Source: Thermincola ferriacetica
GTDB lineage: Bacteria; Bacillota; Thermincolia; Thermincolales; Thermincolaceae
Length of the DNA: 64,000 bases
Assembly: GCF_001263415.1 (NCBI RefSeq)
Contig: NZ_LGTE01000007.1
Location: 58,949 to 122,948 of the forward strand
Direction: 5' to 3'
This document shows, one piece after another, positions 8,312 to 17,114 of the stretch; position 1 is the stretch's first letter, and every line of letters starts with the position of its first letter. A program made the translations under genes and the position numbers. The notes under the pieces were generated by a model. It was not told the DNA's origin. It made no database searches and saw only the letters and a program-made list of their open reading frames with translations.

Positions 8312-9205
8312 TTAGCCTACCTTTAATCTGTTATCCAGAATACCCATGATTTCTTTTTCAATAACGGAACCAAATTCAGGGTGATTTAACCCCAGTTGGA
8401 TGTTGGCCCGGACAAAGCCGGCAATATTGCCAACATCATACCGGTTCCCGAAAAATTTATAGGCATACAATTCATCTTTTTCTAACAGCATTCTCAAGGC
8501 ATCGGTCAACTGTATCTCACCGCCGGCCCCCGGTTCGACTTTATCAAGGCATGCAAAAACCTCTGGCTCAATTATGTACCGCCCTACAATAGCCAGGTTT
8601 GACGGTGCTTTGTTTACAGCCGGCTTTTCCACCAGGTCCCTAATGACAAAGACATTGGCCGTCAGGCGTACCGGTTTGATAATACCGTAATTTTTTACTT
8701 CTTCACGGGGAACTTCCATTACTGCAACGGTTGTGCCGGGCCGCCTTTCATACATATCAACCATCTGCTTCAAACAGGGCACCTTGGTATCAATTAAATC
8801 ATCGGGTAGCAGGACGGCAAAGGGTTCGCGTCCCACAAATTCCCTGGCTAAAGACACCGCATGGCCCAGACCCTTTGGTTCCTTCTGCCGGGTATAATAA
8901 ATATTTACCAGGCCAGCGGGGTGCCGGACTTTCTGTAGCAATTCGTTTTTCCCCTTAATTTCCAGGAAGGTTTCCAATTCCAAATTGCGGTCAAAATAAT
9001 CCGCAATACAATCTTTATTCCGTCCCGTTATAATCAGGATATCGGTTATGCCAGCCGCAACGGCTTCTTCAACAACGTAATGAATAGCCGGTTTATCCAC
9101 AATGGGCAGCATTTCTTTCGGGATGGCCTTGGAAGCCGGAAGGCACCTGGTACCCCACCCCCCTGCAGGAATAACCGCTTTCCGGATCTTTTTCATTCTA
9201 TCCAT
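8312..9205 (-). CDS. galU: UTP-glucose-1-phosphate uridylyltransferase
   Basis: A 297-residue nucleotidyltransferase that makes UDP-glucose from UTP and glucose 1-phosphate. It carries the N-terminal signature AVIPAGGWGTRCLPASKAIP with the following KEMLPI, plus LPDDLID and the GGEIQLTDAL motif near residue 225. The reading frame is open further upstream to GTG 9220, but that codon precedes its own ribosome binding site (AAAGGAG at 9209-9215); ATG 9205 is preferred, and ATG 9196 is possible. It closes the trehalose cluster and would feed UDP-glucose to OtsA and to the (now broken) TreT route. It ends 3 bases from the large palindromic terminator. Confidence 0.93.
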   Translation of the reverse strand: MDRMKKIRKAVIPAGGWGTRCLPASKAIPKEMLPIVDKPAIHYVVEEAVAAGITDILIITGRNKDCIADYFDRNLELETFLEIKGKNELLQKVRHPAGLVNIYYTRQKEPKGLGHAVSLAREFVGREPFAVLLPDDLIDTKVPCLKQMVDMYERRPGTTVAVMEVPREEVKNYGIIKPVRLTANVFVIRDLVEKPAVNKAPSNLAIVGRYIIEPEVFACLDKVEPGAGGEIQLTDALRMLLEKDELYAYKFFGNRYDVGNIAGFVRANIQLGLNHPEFGSVIEKEIMGILDNRLKVG

Positions 9206-9258
9206 CAGCTCCTTTCCCACAAAGAATTTAAACTGCCAAAAATAACACAGAAAGTTAT

Positions 9259-10204
9259 TTATGATAACTCATTCAACACGACAAGCCAATCATACAGGTA
9301 TACAGGAGTAATAAAGTTCTGGCGTACATGTTCCTTTCCCTGCCTGCCCAGCCGCATAGACAAATTACAGTCCTGCAGCAGTCTTTTCAGGCAGACCACA
9401 AGCTCGTCAGTGTCAGCGGCCAAAAGACCGGTCTGTTCATGAATGACCTGTTTCCGGATACCCCCTACAGGGGTAGCAACCACCGGCCTGGCTTTCCACA
9501 GAGCTTCGGTCACTGTAAGACCAAAACCTTCCCGTAAAGAATTCTGGACAACAACATCTGCCCTCCTCTGCAGAACATTGATTTCCAGGTGGCTGTCCGG
9601 CGGCAGGTTTAATATTTTAACCCTTGGGTGCCAGCCTGCCTTTTGTACCAATTCTTCAAGTACTTCCTGTCCCTCAGGGTCGTCATCAGCAGCGCCCCCG
9701 GCCAATATCAGACTGCAGGGGAATTCCTTTTCAACCCTCAGATATGCTTCAACCCAAATGGATTCTTCAACCGGTCAAACCGGGATACCTGCAAAATGAC
9801 CCGTTCGTCTGCGGAAATGCCCAGTTTTTTCAATATTTGCTGCTGTTCTTCCCCACTGACTTCCCGGTTTTTGTCGCTCAAAGGATTAATGGCAGGCGGC
9901 AGAAAAAACTGTTTGTTTCCAAGGTCTTTACCGTACTCAGGCAAGTGATAAATAGCCGCATCGCATTGCCCGGCGTAAGCTTTTAAAAAATCCCACAACC
10001 GCGGGTCCACATCGACCGGATCAATGTGACAGTACCACAACCATTTCCCTCTGTGACCAAGCCTGCGCTCAACCAACCCTAAAGGCTGCTGGTCGTGGAA
10101 TTTATATGCTGCACAACTGCACCTTTCAGCCGTGCTGCCAATGTATTAATCTTATCCAACAGTTCCGCATCGGTAAATGGTGCATAATCCTTTAAAGAAA
10201 CCAC
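9259..10204 (-). pseudogene. Decayed trehalose synthase (TreT-like GT4 glycosyltransferase)
   Basis: Three fragments of one GT4 enzyme lie in order but in different frames. The N-terminal part starts at GTG 10204 (VVSLKDYAPF) and breaks off after VVQHINST. The middle part resumes with HRGKWLWYCHIDPVD (near 10050), so roughly 100 residues that should lie between, including the GGGVAE loop, are missing. After NPFG (about 9760) a single-base frameshift moves the frame to EAYLRVEKEFP, then GGAADDDPEGQE and the E-x7-E donor site EGFGLTVTE to the end at 9259. An intact TreT joins a nucleotide-sugar glucose to free glucose to make trehalose. The start lies 2 bases after the otsB stop, so it was once translationally linked to otsB. 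Loss of the acceptor-domain segment means it cannot be active. Confidence 0.85.
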
Positions 10205-10206
10205 TT

Positions 10207-10998
10207 TTAACACCTCGCTGCGATTATTTGCATGAACCTGAGTACATCCTGCGATCCCCGCAACCATTGTTCGGCAGCAGTAAATTTCTTTTCTCCGGCA
10301 ACCAATATTCCTAAACCGTTGTTCCTGACAGCTTTAAATGCATCCTCGTCAGTAGTGTCATCCCCAAGGTACACAGGGTAGAAGTCAGGGTAAAGGTTCA
10401 TCAGGCAACTTACCGCCTCCCCTTTATTGACTGCTTTTGGCCTGACCTCTATTACCTTTTTACCGGCCAGAAATTCCAGTTCCTTTTCATTAACCAACGG
10501 CCTGACCGCCGCCACAAAGTCTCCAACTACCTTTAAGGCTATTGCCGGGTCGGCCAGTCGATAATGCAAAGCTACGGCTGTTTTTTTCCTTTCTGCCAAA
10601 AAACCTTGTTTGCCCGCGGTAAAACTTAATAACCGGCTATAAATCTCATCTAAAACCCGGTCCAGTTCCGTATCATCGAAGGTTTTTATTTTTTCATCGC
10701 CTGGTCCCACTATTTCCGCTCCGTGGCAACCGGCCAAATAAATCCCGGCAACAGGCAGCATCATGTTCAACTCTTCCAAATCCCGACCGCTAATAATCGC
10801 AACTTTTACCCTTGATTTTTGGACCAATCGTTTTAGTACCTTCAACAGACCCGGTCCGGGCAGCGCAATTTCCGGCCTTTCTCTGATGGGTACCAAAGTA
10901 CCGTCGTAATCCGTCATAAGTAATAACTTAGGATGAGATAAAACCAGAGCTGCCAAAAACTCCGGTGTCCCTTCCCGCCAAGCCGATAACTGATTCAT
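10207..10998 (-). CDS. otsB: Trehalose-6-phosphate phosphatase
   Basis: A 263-residue HAD-superfamily phosphatase that removes phosphate from trehalose 6-phosphate. HAD motif I is TDYDGTLVPI with the nucleophile and acid Asp pair; motif II is IISGRD; the Lys motif region EVRPKAVNKGEAV and motif IV LGDDTTDEDAF are all present. The start is ATG 10998 because GGAGGTG (11006-11012) sits 7 bases upstream; an in-frame extension to 11055 lacks a ribosome binding site. The gene overlaps the 3' end of otsA by 71 bases, so the two are translated from one message. Together with OtsA it completes the two-step trehalose pathway for osmotic or desiccation protection. Confidence 0.92.
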   Translation of the reverse strand: MNQLSAWREGTPEFLAALVLSHPKLLLMTDYDGTLVPIRERPEIALPGPGLLKVLKRLVQKSRVKVAIISGRDLEELNMMLPVAGIYLAGCHGAEIVGPGDEKIKTFDDTELDRVLDEIYSRLLSFTAGKQGFLAERKKTAVALHYRLADPAIALKVVGDFVAAVRPLVNEKELEFLAGKKVIEVRPKAVNKGEAVSCLMNLYPDFYPVYLGDDTTDEDAFKAVRNNGLGILVAGEKKFTAAEQWLRGSQDVLRFMQIIAARC

Positions 10999-12487
10999 GC
11001 CGCAACACCTCCGGAACCTTATCCGACGGGGAAACATATCGGCTCTGCAAAACATCGCCCAACCAATTTAACCGTAACTGTTCCCACCACCAATCAATAT
11101 CCTGGTTCCTGACAATATTGTTTAGGGCCTTTAACCTCCGTTTTTTCTCGGCATCGGGCATCTCCAGCCCGGCTATTATTTGCTCTGCTGTTTCCCGCGG
11201 GCTGAAGGGGTTCGCCTGTAGGGCCTCCTTCAACTGTTGGGCCGCCCCGGCGAAAGGGCTTAACAGCAGCACACCCGTATTATTCGCATTGGTTACAACA
11301 TATTCTTTAGCTACCAGGTTAAGGCCATCTTTAACCGGTGTAACCAGGGCCATGTCCGCCGCCAGATAATGGGCAACCAACTCTTCTTTGCTCAAAGATT
11401 TAAAAAGATACCTGACCGGCACATGATAATTTTCGGTAAAATCACCGTTAATCCGGCCCACGGTTTCTTCTATTTTCCGTCTCAGTTCCTGGTAGGCGTA
11501 TGTATCGGTTCTGCTGGGTACAGCAATCTGGACAAAGGTTAGTTTATCCCGATATTGGGGATAATTTTTATAAAGCCAGGCCAGGGCCTGCAGCCGCTCC
11601 AGGATGCCCTTAGTATAATCCAGACGGTCAACGCCGACCAGCATGTAGTCCCCGCCAACCGACCGCCTGATTTGGGCAGCCCTTTGCATTACTTCCGCCG
11701 AACCCGCCAGACTTTCAAATTCCCGCCAGTTGATACCGATAGGCAAAGCAACTACTTTTGTCCTTTTCCTTTCGCGGTAAATTGTTCCCGATACATAATC
11801 GACTTTTGCTCCGGCAATTTCTTCGGCGGCCTGGAGGAAGTTCTGCGCGTAATTTTGGGTATGAAAACCGACTAATTCAGCATCCAGCATATCGCTGATG
11901 TATTCCTTCGCCCAGGGCATAACAGCAAATATCTCCGCAGGTGGAAAAGGAATATGCCAAAATAGGGATATTCTGGCCCGGGTCCGGAACCGGCGGATAT
12001 AACTCGGGACCTTGGCCAGGTGGTAATCATGAATCCATATAAAATCCTGGGGCTTGGTGGTCTTTAAAATAACCCGGGCATATTTTTCGTTGACCTGGCA
12101 ATATGCTTGCCAGTATTGTTCTTCAAACACCGATTTTTCAATAAAGTTATGGCACAAGGGCCACAAACAACTGTTGGCAAATCCGTTATAATACAAATCC
12201 ACTTCCCGGGGTGCCAGCATTACTTCCTGAAACACATATTTTGGATCACCTTCAGGCAGCGGGCAGGAAATACCTGTTTCGTCGCCCTCATTGCCGAACC
12301 TGCCGCCCCAGGCTACCCAGACGCCGCCTTCCCTGGCCACAACAGGTTCCAAAGCGGAGACCAGACCACTGACCGAAGGTATGCCTTTAACTCCCTGGGA
12401 AGTTTCCCTAAAGGTACAGGCTCCCCGATTAGAGACAACCACCAGTTGCCCATTGAATTTCACAGCAAGAGGTTTTATAAAACCCAT
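10928..12487 (-). CDS. otsA: Trehalose-6-phosphate synthase (GT20)
   Basis: A 519-residue retaining glycosyltransferase of family GT20 that transfers glucose from UDP-glucose to glucose 6-phosphate. Recognisable motifs are VVVSNRG near the N-terminus, WVAWGGR, IWIHDYHLAKVPSYIR, GFHTQNYAQNF, VDRLDYTKGI (Arg and Lys for the donor phosphate) and VKDGLNLVAKE near the C-terminus. The last 35 residues or so beyond the WLGDVLQ stretch are poorly conserved and are read through the otsB ribosome binding site and start, giving the overlap. Glucosylglycerol-phosphate synthase is a close relative, but the neighbouring OtsB-type phosphatase favours trehalose. Confidence 0.92.
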   Translation of the reverse strand: MGFIKPLAVKFNGQLVVVSNRGACTFRETSQGVKGIPSVSGLVSALEPVVAREGGVWVAWGGRFGNEGDETGISCPLPEGDPKYVFQEVMLAPREVDLYYNGFANSCLWPLCHNFIEKSVFEEQYWQAYCQVNEKYARVILKTTKPQDFIWIHDYHLAKVPSYIRRFRTRARISLFWHIPFPPAEIFAVMPWAKEYISDMLDAELVGFHTQNYAQNFLQAAEEIAGAKVDYVSGTIYRERKRTKVVALPIGINWREFESLAGSAEVMQRAAQIRRSVGGDYMLVGVDRLDYTKGILERLQALAWLYKNYPQYRDKLTFVQIAVPSRTDTYAYQELRRKIEETVGRINGDFTENYHVPVRYLFKSLSKEELVAHYLAADMALVTPVKDGLNLVAKEYVVTNANNTGVLLLSPFAGAAQQLKEALQANPFSPRETAEQIIAGLEMPDAEKKRRLKALNNIVRNQDIDWWWEQLRLNWLGDVLQSRYVSPSDKVPEVLRHESVIGLAGRDTGVFGSSGFISS

Positions 12488-12498
12488 TTCTTCACCTC

Positions 12499-14670
12499 CT
12501 ACTCAAAAACTACCTTCACATCTCCCTTCGTGCCAAGAACACTACAGTATGTCTTATCCTGCCTTTTTGTAAATTCCAATGCCGCATTACCGTCTCCCGC
12601 CCTGATATTTTCCATGCGGAGAGTCTGTAAGAAGCCCGGCAGTTGTGGATTGCGCACGTATATATAGTTGCCGCGACATTCTATACCCAACAGGGCCCGC
12701 AGCAGTAGAAATATACTACCGATTGACCACGCCTGTGGATCGCAGGCGATGGGGTATTTAACCGGGCTAAGGTTCTTTTCGCGGGTAAACCCGCAGAAAA
12801 GTTCAGGCAGCCGCATGTGGTCAAAATACTGAGCCGCTTCAAAAAGGGTTTCTACCAGGCGCAACAGCGGCGCCACCTCTCCGGCTAATTTCATTCCCAA
12901 ACCAATAATGGCATTATCATGGGGCCAAATAGATCCGTTGTGGTAACTCATCGGGTTGTAAGCGGTTTCCTGATTGCTCATAGTACGGATGCCCCAGCCG
13001 GAAAAAAGGTCCGGACCCATCAACCTGCTCACAACCAGGCGGGCTTTGTCCGCTGGCAATATTCCCGTAAAAAGGCATTGGCCGGGATTAGAAACTATTG
13101 TTTCCACAGTCCTTTTTTGACCGTCAAGAGCATAAGCCAAAAATCCTTTACTCTCTAACCAGAAGTCACGCAAAAAATTACTTCTCAATGCCCTGGCTTT
13201 GTCTTTCAATTCCCGCGCCTTTGCCTGATTTCCCGTCAGTTCATATAATTCAGCCGCATCTTGCAATGCTTTATAGTAATACCCCTGCACCTCTACCAGG
13301 GCTATGGGGCCGTCGGGTATCTCCCCTTGGGGGTCAATGACGCCATCCCAGGAATCCTTCCATCCCTGATTGACAAGACCTTTGTCCGACCTGCACCGGT
13401 ATTCTATATAGCCATCGCCGTCCAGATCACCAAACTTCTCACACCACTCCAGCGCTTTAGCCAATGACCCGGACATTTTAACGAAAAATTCTGTATCCCC
13501 GGCCCATTTAACATACTCTGCCAGTAAAATGATAAACCACAGGGTAGAATCAACGGAACCGTAATAAGGGGTATGGGGTACCTCTCCTGCCCGGGCCATT
13601 TCCCCAAAGCGCATTTCGTGCATAATCTTGCCCGGTTGCTCATCTCTCCAACTGTTCACCTCTTGCCCCTGGAACCTGGCCATAAAGCAGAGTGTTTCTC
13701 TGGCTAATACAGGATTCACCAGCAGGGTTTGCCAGCCGGTAATCAGCGCATCCCGGCCGAAAGGCGCAGCATACCAGGGAATACCCGCCTCAAGAACAGT
13801 TCCTTCCGGATATTTGGCGCTTAAAGCCCGCAGGTCTGTAATGGCTACCCGCAGCATATGGTCAAACCTTTCATTGTCTGACATGACCTTAATACATTCA
13901 TCTTTCCAGGTCCGGTATGCATCGGCCAGGTATTCGGCAGCCCTGGCAAAACCCAAATCACTCTGGGTTGTTAAACCTGCAGCGCTGGAGCCTATGATCG
14001 GTGTAACTTTCAAATAAATGTAATATTTTTTCTTCGGCTCCAGGACGAGGTGGTAACTGACATGAACAAGGTTATTTTCCCCGGTTATAACCGTGGGTTG
14101 AGGAGAAAAACTTATTCTTGTCGTACGCCGTAGATTGTCCTGACCAAGATAGCCAATTAAAACACTTTTTTTGAAAATTACCGGTTTGGCGATAATGCCC
14201 CTGGAAGAACGGGGCATTCCCCTCACTTCGAAAATATCCGCAAAATCGGCGCCCAGTTTAAACTGCAGCGTCAGCTCCACCGGGTATTGATTAAAGTTTA
14301 TTACCCGCAGACGCTGGTAGAACCCGTCTTTAACCAGCCGCAAAAGCCGGATATGAATAGTCTGCAAGGGGACGACCCGGCCACAACTGGTAAATTCTTT
14401 ATTGGTCATCTCTACCTGGGCAAAATGGCTGTCCCTTAAAGTCCTTGATAAAAAAACAGGTTTTGTCCCGTTGACCGTTAATTCGAGACAATTTAAAAAT
14501 CGGGTGTCCGCATAATAAAACCCTAATCCCCCCATGTCCCGGAAGGGTATTTCTCCACCGGGCAAGGTATTTATAAACATGCGGCCTTCCTTCAGAACTT
14601 CCACACTACCCCGGATATCACCCGGCACTATCCTGAATTCATCTTGCACATTATTAATCTGCATCGACAA
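12499..14670 (-). CDS. Glycogen-debranching-type glucosidase (GDE N-bis + six-hairpin domain)
   Basis: A 723-residue protein with an N-terminal beta-rich domain of the amylo-alpha-1,6-glucosidase N-bis type (about residues 15-230, with FINTLPGGEIPFRD and YYADTRFLNCLEL) and a C-terminal (alpha/alpha)6 glucosidase domain. The latter has WYAAPFGRDALITGWQ, NQGWKDSWDG and the late NPMSYHNGSIWPHDN motif, the usual places of the acid residues in GH63/GH133-like enzymes. No signal peptide, so cytoplasmic. Relatives are annotated as debranching enzymes, but some act on glucosylglycerate or similar osmolytes. TTG 14670 is best placed behind AGGGAG; ATG 14664 is an alternative. It sits between a GT4 gene and otsA, suggesting a role in alpha-glucoside turnover. 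Confidence 0.82.
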   Translation of the reverse strand: MSMQINNVQDEFRIVPGDIRGSVEVLKEGRMFINTLPGGEIPFRDMGGLGFYYADTRFLNCLELTVNGTKPVFLSRTLRDSHFAQVEMTNKEFTSCGRVVPLQTIHIRLLRLVKDGFYQRLRVINFNQYPVELTLQFKLGADFADIFEVRGMPRSSRGIIAKPVIFKKSVLIGYLGQDNLRRTTRISFSPQPTVITGENNLVHVSYHLVLEPKKKYYIYLKVTPIIGSSAAGLTTQSDLGFARAAEYLADAYRTWKDECIKVMSDNERFDHMLRVAITDLRALSAKYPEGTVLEAGIPWYAAPFGRDALITGWQTLLVNPVLARETLCFMARFQGQEVNSWRDEQPGKIMHEMRFGEMARAGEVPHTPYYGSVDSTLWFIILLAEYVKWAGDTEFFVKMSGSLAKALEWCEKFGDLDGDGYIEYRCRSDKGLVNQGWKDSWDGVIDPQGEIPDGPIALVEVQGYYYKALQDAAELYELTGNQAKARELKDKARALRSNFLRDFWLESKGFLAYALDGQKRTVETIVSNPGQCLFTGILPADKARLVVSRLMGPDLFSGWGIRTMSNQETAYNPMSYHNGSIWPHDNAIIGLGMKLAGEVAPLLRLVETLFEAAQYFDHMRLPELFCGFTREKNLSPVKYPIACDPQAWSIGSIFLLLRALLGIECRGNYIYVRNPQLPGFLQTLRMENIRAGDGNAALEFTKRQDKTYCSVLGTKGDVKVVFE

Positions 14671-14679
14671 ATTGTCTCC

Positions 14680-15900
14680 CTACGCAGTTCTAGTATTTTT
14701 GACAGATTCACCTGTATATGTCCGGACCGCCTTTTTGTAAATTTCTAAAGTAGCTCTGGTCATAATCTCTTTAGTCCAGCGTTCCTCGACCATCCTCCTG
14801 CCCTGCTTGCCCATCTGCCGGCACAAGCCGGGGTTGCGGAGAAGTTCACAGCACCTGTCCGCCAGTTCCTTTGCATTGGCCATTTCTACCACAAAGCCGT
14901 TAACCCGGCTTTGGATTACCTCGGGCATTCCCCCTGCCCGGCTAACAACAATTGGTTTTTCACTGGCCATACTTTCGAGCATCACCAGGCCAAAAGGTTC
15001 TTCAAAACAGGATGGATAAACACAAAACTCGGCCGCCTTATAGACCAGGGGCATGTCATCCCAGGCAAAGAACCTGATGAAAACATTGTTACCAAGACCA
15101 AGTTCTTCTACTTGATTCATTATTTTCTGCACATGTCTTTGCTGGTGTGCTCCCCAGTCCACGGTTTTTCCGGTTCCCGCCAATACAAGCAATACATTGG
15201 GGAATTCTTTTCTTATAATATTCAGGGCTTCTACGCTTATATGGCACCCCTTATCCAGACTCATCCGCGCCGGGTGAAAAATTACCCGCCGTCCTTCAAA
15301 CTCGGGATAGATCTCTTTTATTTTCTCCAGGTCTTCTTCTGTAACCGGCTTAAACCTTGCTAAATCTATACCATGATGAACAGTTGTAATTTTACTGCTG
15401 TCGTAACCCACGCGAGTCAACTCACGTTTTATGTAGTCGCTTACCGCAATAACGGTATCCCAGTAATGGGCTCTTTTATTCATTTCCTGCCAGGTTTTGT
15501 CTTCGTCAGCCCAGACGTTATGCGCTGTCAAAACCAGAGGTATGCCCCGTTCCTGCTTTATTTCATAGAGGATATCGGCGTGTTCGGGGCTAAAATAGTG
15601 CATGTTGTGAGCATGAATAATATCAGGTTGAACCCGGTCAATAAACCCCTCTATTTCCTGCCTGATCTCGTGTCTTTGCCTGCTTATTTTTTCCGGCGAC
15701 AAACTATTAAGGTCCATTAAAGGAGTTCTTTTTATGTACATTCCCTCGTACCATTCTTCATCCTTGCCCCCTGGGACCGAGCCGGTCAATAAACAGACCT
15801 GGCAGCTGCTGTTTATCAACGCCGGTCCCAACATGGCCAAATGGCTTTCAACCCCGCCTATGATGGGCGGAAAGGCCCAGTGCAGTTGAGCAATACGCAT
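14680..15900 (-). CDS. GT4-family glycosyltransferase
   Basis: A 406-residue GT-B glycosyltransferase, first gene of the trehalose/alpha-glucan cluster. The N-terminus has the acceptor-side glycine motif PIIGGVESHLAMLG, the middle has HPARMSLDKGCHISVEAL at the hinge, and the donor site has EEPFGLVMLESMASEKPIV (E-x7-E) followed by GGMPEVI. There is no signal peptide or membrane helix. The sugar transferred is not predictable from sequence; the company it keeps (debranching-type hydrolase, otsAB, galU) suggests glucose into a glycogen-like or osmolyte glucoside. The start ATG follows AAGGAGGGG. It is only 10 bases upstream of the next gene. Confidence 0.85.
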   Translation of the reverse strand: MRIAQLHWAFPPIIGGVESHLAMLGPALINSSCQVCLLTGSVPGGKDEEWYEGMYIKRTPLMDLNSLSPEKISRQRHEIRQEIEGFIDRVQPDIIHAHNMHYFSPEHADILYEIKQERGIPLVLTAHNVWADEDKTWQEMNKRAHYWDTVIAVSDYIKRELTRVGYDSSKITTVHHGIDLARFKPVTEEDLEKIKEIYPEFEGRRVIFHPARMSLDKGCHISVEALNIIRKEFPNVLLVLAGTGKTVDWGAHQQRHVQKIMNQVEELGLGNNVFIRFFAWDDMPLVYKAAEFCVYPSCFEEPFGLVMLESMASEKPIVVSRAGGMPEVIQSRVNGFVVEMANAKELADRCCELLRNPGLCRQMGKQGRRMVEERWTKEIMTRATLEIYKKAVRTYTGESVKNTRTA

Positions 15901-15934
15901 TAAAACCCCTCCTTATATGAAAACATAATGGCCT

Positions 15935-15967
15935 AAAAAAGAAAAACGGGAGACATTGTCTCCCGTT
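15935..15967 (-). terminator. Intrinsic terminator or attenuator ahead of the trehalose cluster
   Basis: Stem AACGGGAGA / TCTCCCGTT with a 5-base loop is followed on the minus strand by a T-run (TTTCTTTTTT), a strong terminator. It lies 154 bases after the MerR gene stop and 35 bases before the GT4 start, so it may either end the MerR transcript or act as an attenuator in the leader of the trehalose cluster. A GTCTCCC copy upstream at 16035-16041 (minus strand) could pair with its first arm and block it. Confidence 0.75.
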
Positions 15968-16120
15968 AAAAAAGTCATCTGCTGAAGTTTTTGCAAAAGT
16001 ACCCAAAATAATTTCCTGCTCAGAAATTAATTTAGGGAGACTTTTCCAAAACACGCAAAGTACTTTTTTATCATGGCCAATTTATTCTTTATTTATTTAT
16101 TGCCCTGTACTTGCCTTCTG

Positions 16121-16402
16121 TTATTTCACTGAACCGGTGATATCTCTGCCGTATTTATCCTCCAACTGGATAATTAATTTAACTCCCGGTAAGTTAACAC
16201 CCTTTTCTTCCACCAAGAATTTGATTCTTTTAATTATATCAATATCATCAGATGAATAAAGCCTCGTGTTACCCTGTGTTCTGCTTGGCTTAATGAGACC
16301 GGCTTCTTCCCACTGCCTTAACGTTCTCATGTTGACACCGGCGAGGTGAGCCGCAATACTGATCTGGTATACCCCTTCGTTCGAAGAAACGTGAGCAACC
16401 AA
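16121..16402 (-). CDS. HspR-like MerR-family transcriptional regulator
   Basis: A 93-residue protein made only of a MerR winged helix-turn-helix (about 12-75) plus a short tail. The sequence MRTLRQWEEAGLIKPSRTQGNTRLYSSDDI is the standard MerR recognition helix and wing, and EEKGVNLPGVKLIIQLEDK is very like HspR, the heat-shock repressor that lacks an effector domain. It has no dnaK or clpB nearby, so the target is unknown. Start TTG 16402 behind AGGAGGTG. It is preceded by about 240 bases of very AT-rich DNA shared with a divergent pair of small genes, so it may regulate those. Confidence 0.8.
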   Translation of the reverse strand: MVAHVSSNEGVYQISIAAHLAGVNMRTLRQWEEAGLIKPSRTQGNTRLYSSDDIDIIKRIKFLVEEKGVNLPGVKLIIQLEDKYGRDITGSVK

Positions 16403-16646
16403 TTAGCACACCTCCTTTATGTCGCGTATATTTTCTGTCAATTCAAAATTATATTATATAACATATATTATGTCAATATTATTACACAATCACGGCATTT
16501 TTTATTACCTTAATTATGCAATATTTATTATATAGTTTAGACATATTATATGCATTAATGCATGTAGATTTTTAGGTAAATAAATTCATAATTTTGCAGA
16601 AAAAAGAACAAATTAATTAAAAAATATAAAAAAAGGAGGCTACTTT

Positions 16647-16910
16647 ATGCTGCTGAACCTGTTTAAAGCAATCAACAACATGCAGCCCAAAGTCAGGGAA
16701 CTTGACCCGACCACCACGCAAAGAATAAAAGAAGGCGCCTATCTTACCAAAATAATCAGTGAAACTGAGGTTGCTGCCCGCAAATGTGAATTTTATGCAG
16801 GAAATTGCTCTGATCAGCAAATAGCGCAATTTTTCCAGGATGAAGCAGATATGTTATACAAAGCAAAACACACCCTGCAAAAATATTATGAAAGTATGAC
16901 CGAGGAGTGA
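16647..16910 (+). CDS. Small helical protein of unknown function
   Basis: An 87-residue protein with a very strong ribosome binding site (AAAAAAGGAGG) and ATG start. It is almost wholly alpha-helical by composition, with many Glu, Lys, Gln and Ala and two Cys (residues 47 and 54). A pattern of helix pairs (ETEVAARKCEFYAGNC and FFQDEADMLYKAKHTLQKYY) recalls ferritin-like or coat-F-like bundles, but I do not recognise the family. It is 7 bases upstream of another small helical gene, so they form a two-gene operon, divergent from the MerR regulator. Confidence 0.6.
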   Translation: MLLNLFKAINNMQPKVRELDPTTTQRIKEGAYLTKIISETEVAARKCEFYAGNCSDQQIAQFFQDEADMLYKAKHTLQKYYESMTEE

Positions 16911-16917
16911 TTGAACC

Positions 16918-17112
16918 ATGAATTTTTCCGATATGGATATGCTGCAGGATTACGAAAAGGATACCAGAATGGCAGTGCTAGCTTATTCTTTAATGGAAAC
17001 GGAGATAATGGATTCCACCTTACGCAAACTGATACACCAAGCCGCGGAATCCGCTGCCAAATCGCAGGAAAAAGCGGCTCATCTGATCATGGCCAGAGGT
17101 GATCGCCCATAG
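16918..17112 (+). CDS. Small helical protein, weakly coat-F-like
   Basis: A 64-residue acidic helical protein starting at ATG 16918, with ribosome binding site GAGGAG overlapping the end of the preceding gene. The stretch DMDMLQDYEKDTRMAVLAYS followed by LMETEIMDSTLRKLIHQAA resembles the helical pattern of spore coat F-type or DUF domains (Asp-Leu near the start, Tyr-x-x-x-Glu in the middle, Leu-Arg later). The resemblance is faint. The neighbouring gene is similar in size and helical pattern, so the pair may form a complex. Confidence 0.55.
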   Translation: MNFSDMDMLQDYEKDTRMAVLAYSLMETEIMDSTLRKLIHQAAESAAKSQEKAAHLIMARGDRP

Positions 17113-17114
17113 TG

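Noticed and set aside
15848..16054. 68-codon minus-strand frame across the terminator
   Set aside because: It crosses an intrinsic terminator and overlaps the GT4 start; no site or family.
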